A DNA stretch of 64,000 nt from Chitinophagales bacterium (GTDB lineage Bacteria; Bacteroidota; Bacteroidia; Chitinophagales; JADJOU01). The stretch lies in contig JAURJQ010000008.1 of NCBI GenBank assembly GCA_030832185.1, positions 31,544 through 95,543 on the forward strand, written 5' to 3'. Each line of letters begins with the position of its first letter. Position 1 is the stretch's first letter. This document shows, one piece after another, positions 1 to 10,300 of this stretch. The notes under the pieces are model-generated. The model saw only the letters and a list, made by a program, of their open reading frames with translations. It made no database searches and was not told where the DNA came from. The position numbers were made by a program, and so were the translations under genes.

Positions 1-438
1 GCCCAGCTGATTCTTTTTGGTTGCATAATTAATACCATTCTTTCCTCCCATACTTGCATCGATAAGACTGAGAAACGTAGAGGGAACTATAGAAAAAGAA
101 ATCCCTCGTAGATAGACAGAAGCTACATAACCCACCAAATCAGATATAGAGCCTCCACCAACCGCGACTATATGTCCGGTTCTATCCAACTCCATATCTG
201 CTAATAATCTCACAAGCTGCTCAAAACCGCACAAGGTCTTGCATTGCTCTCCACCGTCAATTTCAATAATTTTATCGAGGCTATCCAGTGAAATAAGTGG
301 TCGAACTTTTTTATCTATTACCCAGAGGACTTTAACATAGTTTTTTCGAACAGACACTATGATTTCTTCCCAGCTACTCGCCTCTAATATCAGGGTCTCT
401 GATTTTTTAATAACAGTATATTCTTGTATCGTTTTCAA
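1..438 (-). CDS. aroB: 3-dehydroquinate synthase, N-terminal part (cut by window edge)
   Basis: Shikimate-pathway enzyme that converts DAHP to 3-dehydroquinate using NAD and a divalent metal in the cytoplasm. The first 146 codons are visible and the gene runs off the left edge; the family is about 350 residues. Visible marks are the NAD-binding glycine stretch VAVGGGSISDLVGY, then VPSTFLSLIDASMGGKNGIN, which matches the conserved PTTLLAxxDAxxGGKxxxN block. No ATG is available. The chosen start is TTG at 438-436, which overlaps the TGA stop of the preceding gene (TTGA, 4 bases), a typical sign of translational coupling. It is the last visible gene of a minus-strand run. The family call is secure; the start is likely. 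Confidence 0.93.
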   Translation of the reverse strand, partial: MKTIQEYTVIKKSETLILEASSWEEIIVSVRKNYVKVLWVIDKKVRPLISLDSLDKIIEIDGGEQCKTLCGFEQLVRLLADMELDRTGHIVAVGGGSISDLVGYVASVYLRGISFSIVPSTFLSLIDASMGGKNGINYATKKNQLG

Positions 439-860
439 TATATTGATGTCAATTCGTATGCCCTATTATCTCTTATTTCCATCCCAGTATGCTCTAGCCC
501 ATTAGTCACTATAAATATTTGAGCGCCTAAAGCCAGATTATATCTTGACAATTGTTCTATTACTTTTGTGTCTAATTTCTGATTCGGTGCCTTGCACTCT
601 ATCAGAATATGGGGAATAGCAGAAGTATTAAACGTACAAATATCAAAACGCTTCATGCGTTCATTGATATAAAACCCTTTCTCAACCGCTATCTTGGAAG
701 TAGAAATTTTCTTATCATAAACTAAGTAGTGAAGCCATAACTGCCTTACCTCCTCCTCTGGAGTGCAGACTACCCATTTCATGCGCACTATATCATATAC
801 GAACTTCTTATTGTCCCTATACTCTAGATTAATGTTGTACTGTCCAAAAATTACAATCAT
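435..860 (-). CDS. Small HsdR-N-like (HSDR_N_2) protein, PD-(D/E)xK-type fold
   Basis: A 141-residue soluble protein. The middle and C-terminal parts (VCTPEEEVRQ, IAVEKG, RFDIC, LIECKAP, VTNGLEH) match a family common in Bacteroidota that resembles the N-terminal nuclease domain of type I restriction HsdR subunits. The spacing E60, D73, E88-x-K90 fits a PD-(D/E)xK active site, so a nuclease fold is plausible. No helicase, methylase or specificity subunit is encoded nearby, so it is not part of a visible restriction system. The ATG at 860 overlaps the stop of the upstream TPR gene (ATGA), and its stop overlaps the aroB start. Its cellular role is unknown. Confidence 0.8.
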   Translation of the reverse strand: MIVIFGQYNINLEYRDNKKFVYDIVRMKWVVCTPEEEVRQLWLHYLVYDKKISTSKIAVEKGFYINERMKRFDICTFNTSAIPHILIECKAPNQKLDTKVIEQLSRYNLALGAQIFIVTNGLEHTGMEIRDNRAYELTSIY

Positions 861-2668
861 GACTCATCTTCAAGTTTTTCCCCTCTTAGTTTTCTCAGGC
901 GTTTTCGAGCATCGGTGACGAATACAGAATCTTTGTATTTTGTCAATAAATTTAGATAGGCCTCCTTGGCTGTCTCTGGATTGTTAAATATCTCCTCTTC
1001 CATTTTTGCCCACTCATAGAGCGCTCGATCCGCGAGAATAGAAGTGGGATATTTTTCATATAAAAACTTATATAGTCGAGAGGCACTTGTATCGTTTTCT
1101 ACTGTCCTGTCATAGTTAGCCTCTATCAATATCACATCATCAATAAGACTAGAATTTGGAAAAACTTTTTTCAATGAATTTAGAGTTTTAATCGCTTCCT
1201 CCGGTCTATTTTGATAGAATAGTAGCTCTGCACTAGATACGTCTTTCATGGCCATTTCCTTCGCTTCATCGCCTTGATTCTCCTGAATAAATACGGCCAA
1301 CTGAAGCGCATCATTCGCGATCAATTCACTCGTTGATGATTTCAAAATAGATAATAAATCCTCTGCCAACTCATAATCACCATTGAAGTAAAATACCTTA
1401 GAATTTTTATAGCGAGCTTCTTCTCCCATAGGACCATCCAATTCGTCCTTATCCACTTGACCATAGAGTAGGGAAGCTTCCCAGATATCGTTCATGGCCA
1501 GCTTTACATCTGCTAAATCTAATTTAGCTCTAGAAACGTAACGCTTGGGCAGCATAGGTATTTCTAGCATTTTTTGTAATAAATTAGAGGCATTGTCCAT
1601 GCGCTTGAGATACTTCACCGTAAACTCTGCATAAGCAAGTTGAATATCAGCGGTGTTCTTTGTAAAGCCATGCTGAGCTATATAATTCATAAACTCTAAA
1701 TTCAAAAGACCTGTATGAACTGAATCTCTTAATCTTCGCTTCTTGACTTTGCTAAAGAAAGTCATTATCTTTCTTTCTTGTGCTAACTTACTTAAATCCG
1801 CTGAAGAATTTTTTATCAAATAATCATAGCCTTGTATAGCTAGATCATGTTCTTGCTCTGCAGCTGCTATTTCAGCTATCTGATAGATCTGATGTCCTTG
1901 TCCTCCTGTTCTTTTTTCATACGCTTTGGCTAATTGCAATGCTTGATCATAATCCTTGACTGTCATAGCCATCTGTATAGCCAGTTCGCTCCACTTATTG
2001 CTATTAGGTTCCTGGCTGATCTTGGAAAATACTTTTTTTTCCATAAGCCGCTGTGCCGTATGACTAGTCTGTAAAAAATCATAGGATGCATAGCTTCCTA
2101 AATAGCTGGTCTGATCTTTTTCCAACTGAGAAAATGCCAGTTGAACTGCCTCATCTAGCTTATTTTGCTTTGTATAAACATGAAGTTGGTGAGAGAAAAA
2201 AGCCTCTTTATTTTTAGTTTTAGCCTGATACTTTAGGATTAAATCCTCTGCCATAGACCAATTTCTAGCCTCTATATATCGCTGAAGATAATTATTAACT
2301 TCGTATTCATTATCCTTCAGCTTGTCATTAATATATTGCCATTCTTTCTTAGACAGCACCGTATCTCGTGACTTCTCATAAACTAGACCTAGATTGTATC
2401 TATACTCTATATTTTTATCATTAGACTTCACCATTTTGCGCGTCACATCAATTGCCTCTTTATATTTGCGCTGCTGTATATATGTTTTGTAGAGGTAATC
2501 ATAAAACTTAGTTGGTTTGAGGTCAAACTGCTTTTGAAGCAATACCTCCGCCTTGTCATATTCTCTGAGTTGAAAGAACTGTATAGCTAATCGCTCGTCT
2601 TCAGACGACTGTGCAAAATTATCAATAAAAAATAATAATAGAATGAAACTAAGACTAAGCTTATTCAT
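857..2668 (-). CDS. Exported tetratricopeptide-repeat protein
   Basis: A 603-residue protein with an N-terminal signal peptide (hydrophobic core LSFILLLFF, predicted cut before Gln in NFA-QSSED). The rest is helical with repeated TPR-like pairs, for example EYDKAEVLLQKQFDLKPT near residue 36, EYRYNLGLVYEKSR near 88, and a C-terminal block SASRLYKFLYEKYPTSILAD typical of TPR proteins in periplasmic assembly. It probably acts as a periplasmic scaffold. The gene starts 13 bases after the pyrH stop and overlaps the next gene by ATGA, so it belongs to the same transcription unit. No enzyme domain is visible and the specific partner is unknown. Confidence 0.8.
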   Translation of the reverse strand: MNKLSLSFILLLFFIDNFAQSSEDERLAIQFFQLREYDKAEVLLQKQFDLKPTKFYDYLYKTYIQQRKYKEAIDVTRKMVKSNDKNIEYRYNLGLVYEKSRDTVLSKKEWQYINDKLKDNEYEVNNYLQRYIEARNWSMAEDLILKYQAKTKNKEAFFSHQLHVYTKQNKLDEAVQLAFSQLEKDQTSYLGSYASYDFLQTSHTAQRLMEKKVFSKISQEPNSNKWSELAIQMAMTVKDYDQALQLAKAYEKRTGGQGHQIYQIAEIAAAEQEHDLAIQGYDYLIKNSSADLSKLAQERKIMTFFSKVKKRRLRDSVHTGLLNLEFMNYIAQHGFTKNTADIQLAYAEFTVKYLKRMDNASNLLQKMLEIPMLPKRYVSRAKLDLADVKLAMNDIWEASLLYGQVDKDELDGPMGEEARYKNSKVFYFNGDYELAEDLLSILKSSTSELIANDALQLAVFIQENQGDEAKEMAMKDVSSAELLFYQNRPEEAIKTLNSLKKVFPNSSLIDDVILIEANYDRTVENDTSASRLYKFLYEKYPTSILADRALYEWAKMEEEIFNNPETAKEAYLNLLTKYKDSVFVTDARKRLRKLRGEKLEDES

Positions 2669-2681
2669 AAGTTTTCCTCAT

Positions 2682-3386
2682 TTAACTCACGAGTGTACCT
2701 ATCGCTTCACCTTTTAATATCCTGACTAAATTACCAGCGATATTCATATCAAATACCATAATTGGCTTTTTATTCTCTTCGCAAAGCGTAAAAGCGGTCA
2801 AATCCATGACCTCATATTTATTTTCATAGACCTCTTTAAAACTAAGTTGATCAAACTTCACAGCATTTGGTTCTTTACGCGGATCCGCTGTATATATACC
2901 ATCCACATTGGTGCCTTTCATGACAATATCTGCATTGATCTCTATAGCGCGAAGAGCTGCTGCTGTATCGGTAGTGAAATAAGGATTGCCAGTACCTGCA
3001 CCGAAAATTATCACTCGCCCTTTCTCCATGTGGCGGACAGCGCGTCTTCTAATATATGGCTCTGCTATCTGATCCATGCGCACTGCGCTTATGAGTCTTG
3101 TATAAATACCTAAATTTTCTATAGAACTCTGTAAAGCTAAACCATTTATTACCGTAGCTAGCATACCCATGTGATCTCCCTGCACCTTATCTATTCCTAT
3201 TTCCGATGCATCTTTACCACGAAAAATATTTCCACCACCTATAACAAGTGCTAGCTCTATTCCTAAGTCTACCGCCGACTTTATATCAGCTGCATATTGC
3301 TTTAATTTATCCGGGTCTAGGCCATACTGCCTGCTACCCATCAATGCCTCGCCACTCAGCTTTAGTAATACTCTTTTATACTGCAT
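2682..3386 (-). CDS. pyrH: UMP kinase
   Basis: Phosphorylates UMP to UDP with ATP in pyrimidine nucleotide synthesis; a cytoplasmic enzyme of the amino-acid-kinase fold, normally hexameric and UTP-inhibited. The 234-residue length is normal. Diagnostic segments are [11 protein letters not shown] at the N-terminus, [12 protein letters not shown] near residue 46, and [19 protein letters not shown] near 130, followed by [14 protein letters not shown]. The ATG at 3386 is the natural start. It sits 30 bases downstream of an anti-sigma factor gene and 13 bases upstream of the TPR gene, so it is probably co-transcribed with both; I see no separate promoter box in the 30-base gap. Confidence 0.97.
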   Translation of the reverse strand: MQYKRVLLKLSGEALMGSRQYGLDPDKLKQYAADIKSAVDLGIELALVIGGGNIFRGKDASEIGIDKVQGDHMGMLATVINGLALQSSIENLGIYTRLISAVRMDQIAEPYIRRRAVRHMEKGRVIIFGAGTGNPYFTTDTAAALRAIEINADIVMKGTNVDGIYTADPRKEPNAVKFDQLSFKEVYENKYEVMDLTAFTLCEENKKPIMVFDMNIAGNLVRILKGEAIGTLVS

Positions 3387-3416
3387 CTGTATCTATTTTA
3401 CCTTGTCTTATGTAGT

Positions 3417-3671
3417 TTAGAAGCTAAGAATCTCATTTATTTTTCCTTTGATAGATTCCTTTAGTCTCTGCACATCGCACCGGCAAATATAATTATCCTT
3501 CAACTTTTCGCAGATTTTAGTCTTTAAATCTTGTTCGTGACAAATATATTCCTGACAATCCGCACATTTATTAATATGCCCTGCCAGCCAGATTCGCTTA
3601 TCTTCAGACAATTCATTGTCTATATAAAACATAACTTGATTCCTTACGTCTTGGCACAGATTATCCGTCAT
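3417..3671 (-). CDS. Zinc-finger (zf-HC2) anti-sigma factor
   Basis: An 84-residue soluble protein with the H-x3-C-x2-C signature of zinc-binding anti-sigma factors: H32, C36, C39 in GHINKCADCQ, with additional cysteines at the N-terminus (C6) and in the C-terminal half. No membrane segment is present, so it resembles small cytoplasmic ZAS proteins rather than membrane-anchored ones. Its ATG overlaps the stop of the sigma factor gene (ATGA at 3671-3668), the usual arrangement for a sigma/anti-sigma pair. By analogy it binds the sigma factor and releases it on a signal such as thiol oxidation; the signal here is inferred only. Confidence 0.82.
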   Translation of the reverse strand: MTDNLCQDVRNQVMFYIDNELSEDKRIWLAGHINKCADCQEYICHEQDLKTKICEKLKDNYICRCDVQRLKESIKGKINEILSF

Positions 3672-4306
3672 AATTCATCATTTTTATTGCGTTTATCTTT
3701 ATAACCCATTTTAGTTCCATAAAGTTGCAGTTTTGTTTTGAGTAAATTTCTAGCTCTGAAAAGTCTCGACCTTACCGTTCCTATAGGTATCTCCAGTATA
3801 TCGCTGAGTTCCTCATAAGTAAATTCTTCGAGATCTGCTAGAACTATGATTTGTCTGTAATCAGCAGGCAATCTCTCTAAAGCAGTGGTGACCTCATCGC
3901 CTAGCATCGCTTTGAAATGATCAGAGTTGTCTCGAATTTCTACTCCATCTATATTTTGGGATGTATTATCATCATTAGAGTCTCCATCGTTAGTCTCTAT
4001 GATATTGTCAAATGAATAATGAGTAGGCTTAGAAGACTTTTTGCGATAGTCATTTATAAAACCATTCTTCATGATTTTAAATAACCATGCCTTCTCGTTG
4101 GTTCCTTCCTGAAAATTGTCCATGAAACGAAACGCCTTGACAAAGGTATCTTGTACTAAATCATTAGCATCTTCTTCGTCTTTGGTTAGATAAAATGCAT
4201 AATTAAATAAAGTACTAAGGTGAGGAAAAAATTTATCATTAAAATAAATTTCCCTCTCCTTCTGAGTGCGGGAGTTGATCTTATAAAACTCTACTTCCTC
4301 TTCCAA
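3668..4306 (-). CDS. RpoE/ECF-like sigma-70 family sigma factor
   Basis: A 212-residue group IV sigma factor. Region 2 is seen as DANDLVQDTFVKAFRFMDNF followed by EKAWLFKIMKNGFINDYRKK. Region 4 is seen as LERLPADYRQIIVLADLEEF followed by FTYEELSDILEIPIGTVRSR. A longer than usual acidic linker (DGDSNDDNTSQN) joins the two. No ATG is available in the correct place; TTG at 4306-4304 gives the expected N-terminus. It lies only 10 bases downstream of the giant T9SS surface protein gene and overlaps its anti-sigma factor by four bases. Which genes it controls cannot be read from the window. Confidence 0.9.
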   Translation of the reverse strand: MEEEVEFYKINSRTQKEREIYFNDKFFPHLSTLFNYAFYLTKDEEDANDLVQDTFVKAFRFMDNFQEGTNEKAWLFKIMKNGFINDYRKKSSKPTHYSFDNIIETNDGDSNDDNTSQNIDGVEIRDNSDHFKAMLGDEVTTALERLPADYRQIIVLADLEEFTYEELSDILEIPIGTVRSRLFRARNLLKTKLQLYGTKMGYKDKRNKNDEL

Positions 4307-4316
4307 GCCGTTGGGT

Positions 4317-7300
4317 CTACTTTTCTATTTGAAGTTTTAAAGATGTATTGATATCATCTTTTGATAGAATAAGTTGATAAATACCATTCGCTAGATTTGG
4401 AATCGATATGGGATAGTTATCCGCCTGACTTATCAATTTAATATTTGTTTTATATAGTGTTTGACCAAGGTTGTTCACTAATGTTATATCCATCAGGCCT
4501 AGTGTTTTAGAATCCACATTTAGGTTAAAGACTCCTGCATTCGGATTTGGACTAATACTCGCGTGAATACCTATATTTCCGCTTTGAACAGACCCTAAAA
4601 ACCGTGTGCCACCTTTAAACATATATACCGCTGAACCTCCGCCTATATTCTGAACGTCTTTAAATATAAAATACTTAACGCCATTCTCAGTGCCGTCTTG
4701 ATACTCTCCCAGAACCACAGAGTCAAAAAAGAATCTATTACCTCTAATGCCACCTAATAAAGAATTCGTAAAAGGCATATCTTTTGTTTTGAACCATCTC
4801 ACATCTTTATTTTCTAATTTCATTTGATCTGTATACAAGTTTTCTATTTCCGACTTCTTGTCATCTAGCTCCTTCAGCTCTGCCTGATTTAGATAAAACT
4901 TGACATCAATAGGGCTATTCATCGCTCCCGATTCTACTTTATAATTCCAAAAACGTTTCAGCATGAGTGTAGCTGAATATTCCTTGCCTGTATTATTTAC
5001 ACTAACGAAGGTATTCGGTCTCACTACAATATCAGCTTTACCTATGATATTATTGCCCTTTTTATTCACTGCGAAAAGATATTTATTTGGCTCTTGTCTC
5101 GTAGCATAATAAGTCCAATTATCAGCGTCTGTGCATTGCTCTTCAGCGTTATAAATAGAAACTAAGGAAATCGCAGCATTCGATTGTCCTGAGCGGTGAA
5201 TCACTGCAGCTGTATCTGATATAATCGGAAGACAAGGAGCTGTAGCGTTGATCCTTACCCAATATTTACCGCTATTGCTTCCTGACAAATTGTTTAACAC
5301 TAATTGATTGTTTGTAGCACCTGGCACCAAAATGCCATCTTTAAACCATTGATATCCCGTCGCAAAACTTGCATTGGTTACCAATTGGACTGTTTCGCCC
5401 ATACAAGCGGTCTGACCCTCTGGCTGAAGCTGAATGGATGGTTTGGATTTAATATCTATTACAAAATTATTCGAGGTCACCTCAGGGCACACAGGATCGC
5501 TATTTACCGTGACGTGGTATCTACCATTATCTCTCTCAGATAAAAACTGAATATAAAATTGAGAATCAATTTTTCCTTGTATAGGTGCTCCATCCTTATA
5601 CCATTGATAGATATTTCCATTGTTAGAACTAAATCCAAATTTAAACTCTCCATCTTGACAAGCTATTAAAGCAGATCTTGTCCCTGAAACTGAAGGCTTT
5701 TTAAACACTTTTACATCTATTGTATCTGAGGCTAAATCTATACATTTATTTAAGGCCTTGACTCTAAAAGAATACTTACCCGCATTACTTAATCCAGCAG
5801 GCGCTGCTATAAATGAATCTAAACTACTCACTAAGGTATTTCCTCTGTACCATTGAATTTGTTGTCTATTTAACGCACTAGCTTCTAGCTTCAACTTTTG
5901 ACCTTCACAAAATTTCATCTGCGCTGGGTAAAAGCCTTGAATGATAGGACTAGGATTAACGAGGAGTTTGACTGGATTAGAGACAGCATCTGGACACCCT
6001 GGATAACTAGATGCTACTAACCTGTAGCTGCCAGAATCCGTTATTCTAGAGGAGAATAAAGTTAAAGAGTCCTTAATAAAATTATTCATTATACCGTTGT
6101 CTTTAAACCATTGATAGCTCAGTGAATTGATAGGGGTGGTTTTAATCACATAGCGCTGACCTACACAGATCACAGTATCTATTGGCTGGGTTACGAATCG
6201 AGGGGTATCGTGCACTGTTACCTTGACCATAAGCGATTTTACATCTCTACATTTATTACTATCCGTAGCTATTACATGGTAAATGCCCGACTCAGAGAAA
6301 CTGGCATTGTTTATTGAATACTCAGATTTAGTAGTGTCTGCCGCAGTTATAAGATTGACAGTATCCTTATACCATTTATAAGTTGATGCATTCTTTACTG
6401 AAGCTGATAATTTAGCTCCTCTATTAAGACAAACATTAATTGGGGATAAATTAATGTCAATTTGAGGTTCTTTATGAAAGGAAACTCTTACCTCCCTTGA
6501 GAACGTATCACTTGTGCAGAACTTAGTGCTAAAAATTTTCACTTGATATAGACCGGTATCCTGGGGCTTGGATATTGGCACTCTATAGAAAGAATCATTA
6601 AATGTATCTGAAGGAGGAGATACTGAGAAATTTTGTATCACATTCCCGTCTTTTAACCAGACAAACCTATTTCCAAAGGTATCTGATTTAACTTTTATAT
6701 TGAGGGTATCGTCTTTACATAAAAGGGTATATTTTAAATCTTCAAATAATTTTGGTACTATTGGTGGGGTTACTTTTGCGGTAGTAGTATCTTTCTCCCC
6801 AACACAAAGCCCTCTCTGAACGCGTATATTGTAAAAATAAAAATAGTTGTTTAAGGTAGGATTAGACACACTGAATGCCCGTCTCAAAATAAGTGGTTTG
6901 GCGACTGAGAATGGAAATGCAAAACCGGTCTGATGAACTCGCAGCCCTGTAAGACCTGTCTGCGACAGTAAAACTAATCGATACCCTGTATCTGGATTGG
7001 TAATCACAAAATTAAGATTGACTAAGGTCGGCAAGGTAATATTCGCTGCAATAGACGGAGATATAACTCCTGTTTCGGCTACTATCGTGCCATACTTATC
7101 TAGAAGAGCTACATTGATAGTAGAAGCGGCAGGGCCTTCTAAATACATCCAACAGTTCCGAATGATGACTGGCTCCTGAGCATCAAATTGTATCCCTGAA
7201 AGTGGAAAAAAAGTATTTGTAATGCTAGTACCCGATTGGTCCAGTTTACCTACTGAATCTGCCGATGACCTGGCGGCAGCTACGTAAAAATCTCGCGTGG

Positions 7301-10300
7301 CGTTTAAGGTAGGTGTAGTATAGGTCCTACCCATAAAATCAAATGCAAAAGGAGAAGCTGTAGCTGATTGATACCAGTATGCAGAATCCGTATTAGCAGA
7401 CATAGTGGCAGTAATATTTGCCGTGCCTCTATTACAAATTATAGTCGTATCCGGCACGGTTAATCTTGGGTTATTAGGAAGAATTGTTGCTACTCTTGAA
7501 AAATTTGTACCATTTCTATCCGTTGCCGTTACTGTGAGGAATAAGGTATCTTTTAATAGCGTTACAACCTGCGTAGGAGTGTTTATAGAAGTATTATTGG
7601 TCCAACTATACGTATATGGAGGACAGCCTCCTGTAGCGTTAGCGCGAATCAATACAGGTACGTTATAGCATGATCTTACTGGTGCAGTAAGTGTCACATT
7701 CAAGCCCCCAGTAGACGAAGTAATACTTAACGCATTCGAGGCATTACTACATCCGCTTGAATCTGTCAACTCTATGTATACATTAGAAGGCAGGGTTGTA
7801 ATAGTGAAATTTTGAGGATTTCCTGCGCCTATGGTTGAGGCCCCAATCTTCCATATGGTCTCCAATGGTCTGATATAAATAGAATAATCTTCAACCTCAC
7901 CTCTGAGAATATTATTGAAAGAATTGATGATAGGAGCATGACTGCAAATCAATCTAATACATGTCTTTCCTGGCCTGGCGTTCGGCGGTATATAAAGGCT
8001 AAAATTTTCCGTTCTGCTCCCTGAAGTTCTAGCCTGTACGGTGGTAAAAACGGTTTCATTTGCACCAGTAAAATTTCCATCACCATTTAGATCTACAAAA
8101 GCGGCAAAGTACAATTTCACATTCGCAGTGCTAGTCCCTGTAAAACTAATTGGATAACTTCTTCCAAGACCGACTGTATCTGTTCCGAAATTTCTAAAAT
8201 TAGAATAGGCACCTCGAATACCCGTTGCAGTCCCTATAGTGCCTACTAGAGAATTAGTGGCCGGTGTTGTATTGTCTATGGTTGTTAGTCTTACATTCGT
8301 AATATTCGTCTGCATGACCGTATCAATTACTGTAGGCGGAATAAAAAATCCTGTAGGATCGGGTAGAAACTGATAGGAAAGCTGCACAGTGCTGGAAACA
8401 CAGGCCTGAGGAGGATTCGAAGTCAACGTTGGGATTAGTGCTACAGATGCCGTATTGTCATTATAGCTAAAATAATTAGACGATACTGTATCATTGAGTC
8501 GAGTAATAGCTAAAACTCTATATCGCACAATAGCGTTTAATGGGGTAACCGCAGGAATAACTCTTGTAAATCCTAATGCGGAAACAGCATTCATTCTTAG
8601 ATATTGATTCGCGCCACCATTGATAGTATACTCTACCATGACACTGTCTAAAGCATTTCCCACGGTAGTAAAAAGAGCTTGCACCGTTCTAGCAGTTGCG
8701 GTAGCACAACTTTGAGTTATCGGCGTATGATTCACATTCAGGATTACAGGTGCTACAAAGGCAGTACCTGCAAACTCATCTGCTCCTATATCTGTGGGGT
8801 TAGGGCGTGCCTGTACATCTACATCGAACGCATATCCAGAAGGAGCAGCATTACTCTCTAGTCGTGTCACAGCGCCTGCAGTTATGTGTAAATCATTCAT
8901 AGAAACAAACGGTGGATTCTCGATAAAGCTATTTTGATCGCGACCCGTCAATGCTTGCCAATTAGGCAAGTTGGTAGCAGTATTGGCTAAAGCCCCGTTG
9001 GGAAAGAGATAGCAATTCTTATCCAAAACGGTATTCGCAAATGGTGACATATTGGTCATAGTGCCTACACAATAGGCATTAGTAGATGAATTTCTATTTA
9101 CAATGATATTATTGTTAAACTCCAATAAATTGGTAGCACCCATAAAAGTTACTCCAGCACTGACAGTATTGGTTCCGGTACCTACATAGTTTACTTGATT
9201 CAAAGCGATAGTGTTATGGTTGAATCTCAGCGAACCTACACCGTTGAAATACATTCCATAATTGGCATCTAAGAAATTGGCTGTCTGCTTTCTAGCACCT
9301 ATCACATCCTTTACAAAATTATTATTGATATCCAAGTTTGTATTGGCTGCACCAAAGGCAAACAAACCCACAATCAACCCACCCCCAGCAGTCAAAGAGT
9401 TGTTGTTCATTATGTCAGTAAGCCTATTATATCTTATAATTGTTGACGGATTTCCATTTCTCAATGAGATGCCTAATGTATTATCATTAAATCCAGAGGT
9501 CGTATTGGTTCCCACTCTTATTTCATTACCTTCAATAATTAAAGGCGCAGCCGCAGTAGATGCTCCTTCACAATCTATGCCCATACTTCCTACAAAGTCG
9601 TTGGCCACTCCCGTTATCCCTATTTGGTTATTTCTAATTCGAATATTTGAAAATGCATTCGCAGGTGTGAGAGATGAGGAGTAACAACCGATACCATTGT
9701 AGCAGCGAATAAAAGTATTATTTTCTATCAGTATATCCCTATTTCTAATTCCGAAGGTTAAGAAGTTACCTGTATTGTTTGAGGCTATCACGATTCCGTA
9801 GTTCACTGAGGTGCTAGTTGAACTTGGCCTTGGACCTACTATATTACAGTTTTTCACCGTGATACTTGCCGCAGAATCTGAGGGAGTAGCTACGGATCCT
9901 ATTCGTATCACCGCTGTATTATTAAACGAAGCGGTGCCCCCATAAAATCCTATTGTCAAACTTCTATCTACACCAGATACTGCAGGATCGTCTCCGTCAA
10001 TTTCTACGTTTCTAGCTCCAAATAATTGTATAATCCCTCTGTTTGTATTGAGATTAGTTATACCAATAGTGCGAACACCCTGCGGTCTTATCTTTACGCT
10101 TGAGTATCCACTTGCTGCAGGCTTCAATAAGGCAGAAGGCACGGTAGGTTCTGTGGTGTTAGCAGTGATAGTCAAGACGATATCTCCCGAATGTCTGGCG
10201 GAATTGATTGAATCAAAAGCCTCGCTGACTGTGGTATACGTACCAGTAGCTACACCCGCCGTGGCCGTGAGCGAGACCTGAGCTTGCGAATAGATAAAAG

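Noticed and set aside
435..860. Complete type I restriction system
   Set aside because: No HsdM, HsdS or helicase part of HsdR is present in the window.
9262..9684. Open frame antisense to the beta-helix of the giant protein
   Set aside because: Repetitive codons of the beta-helix create it; no start context or family match.
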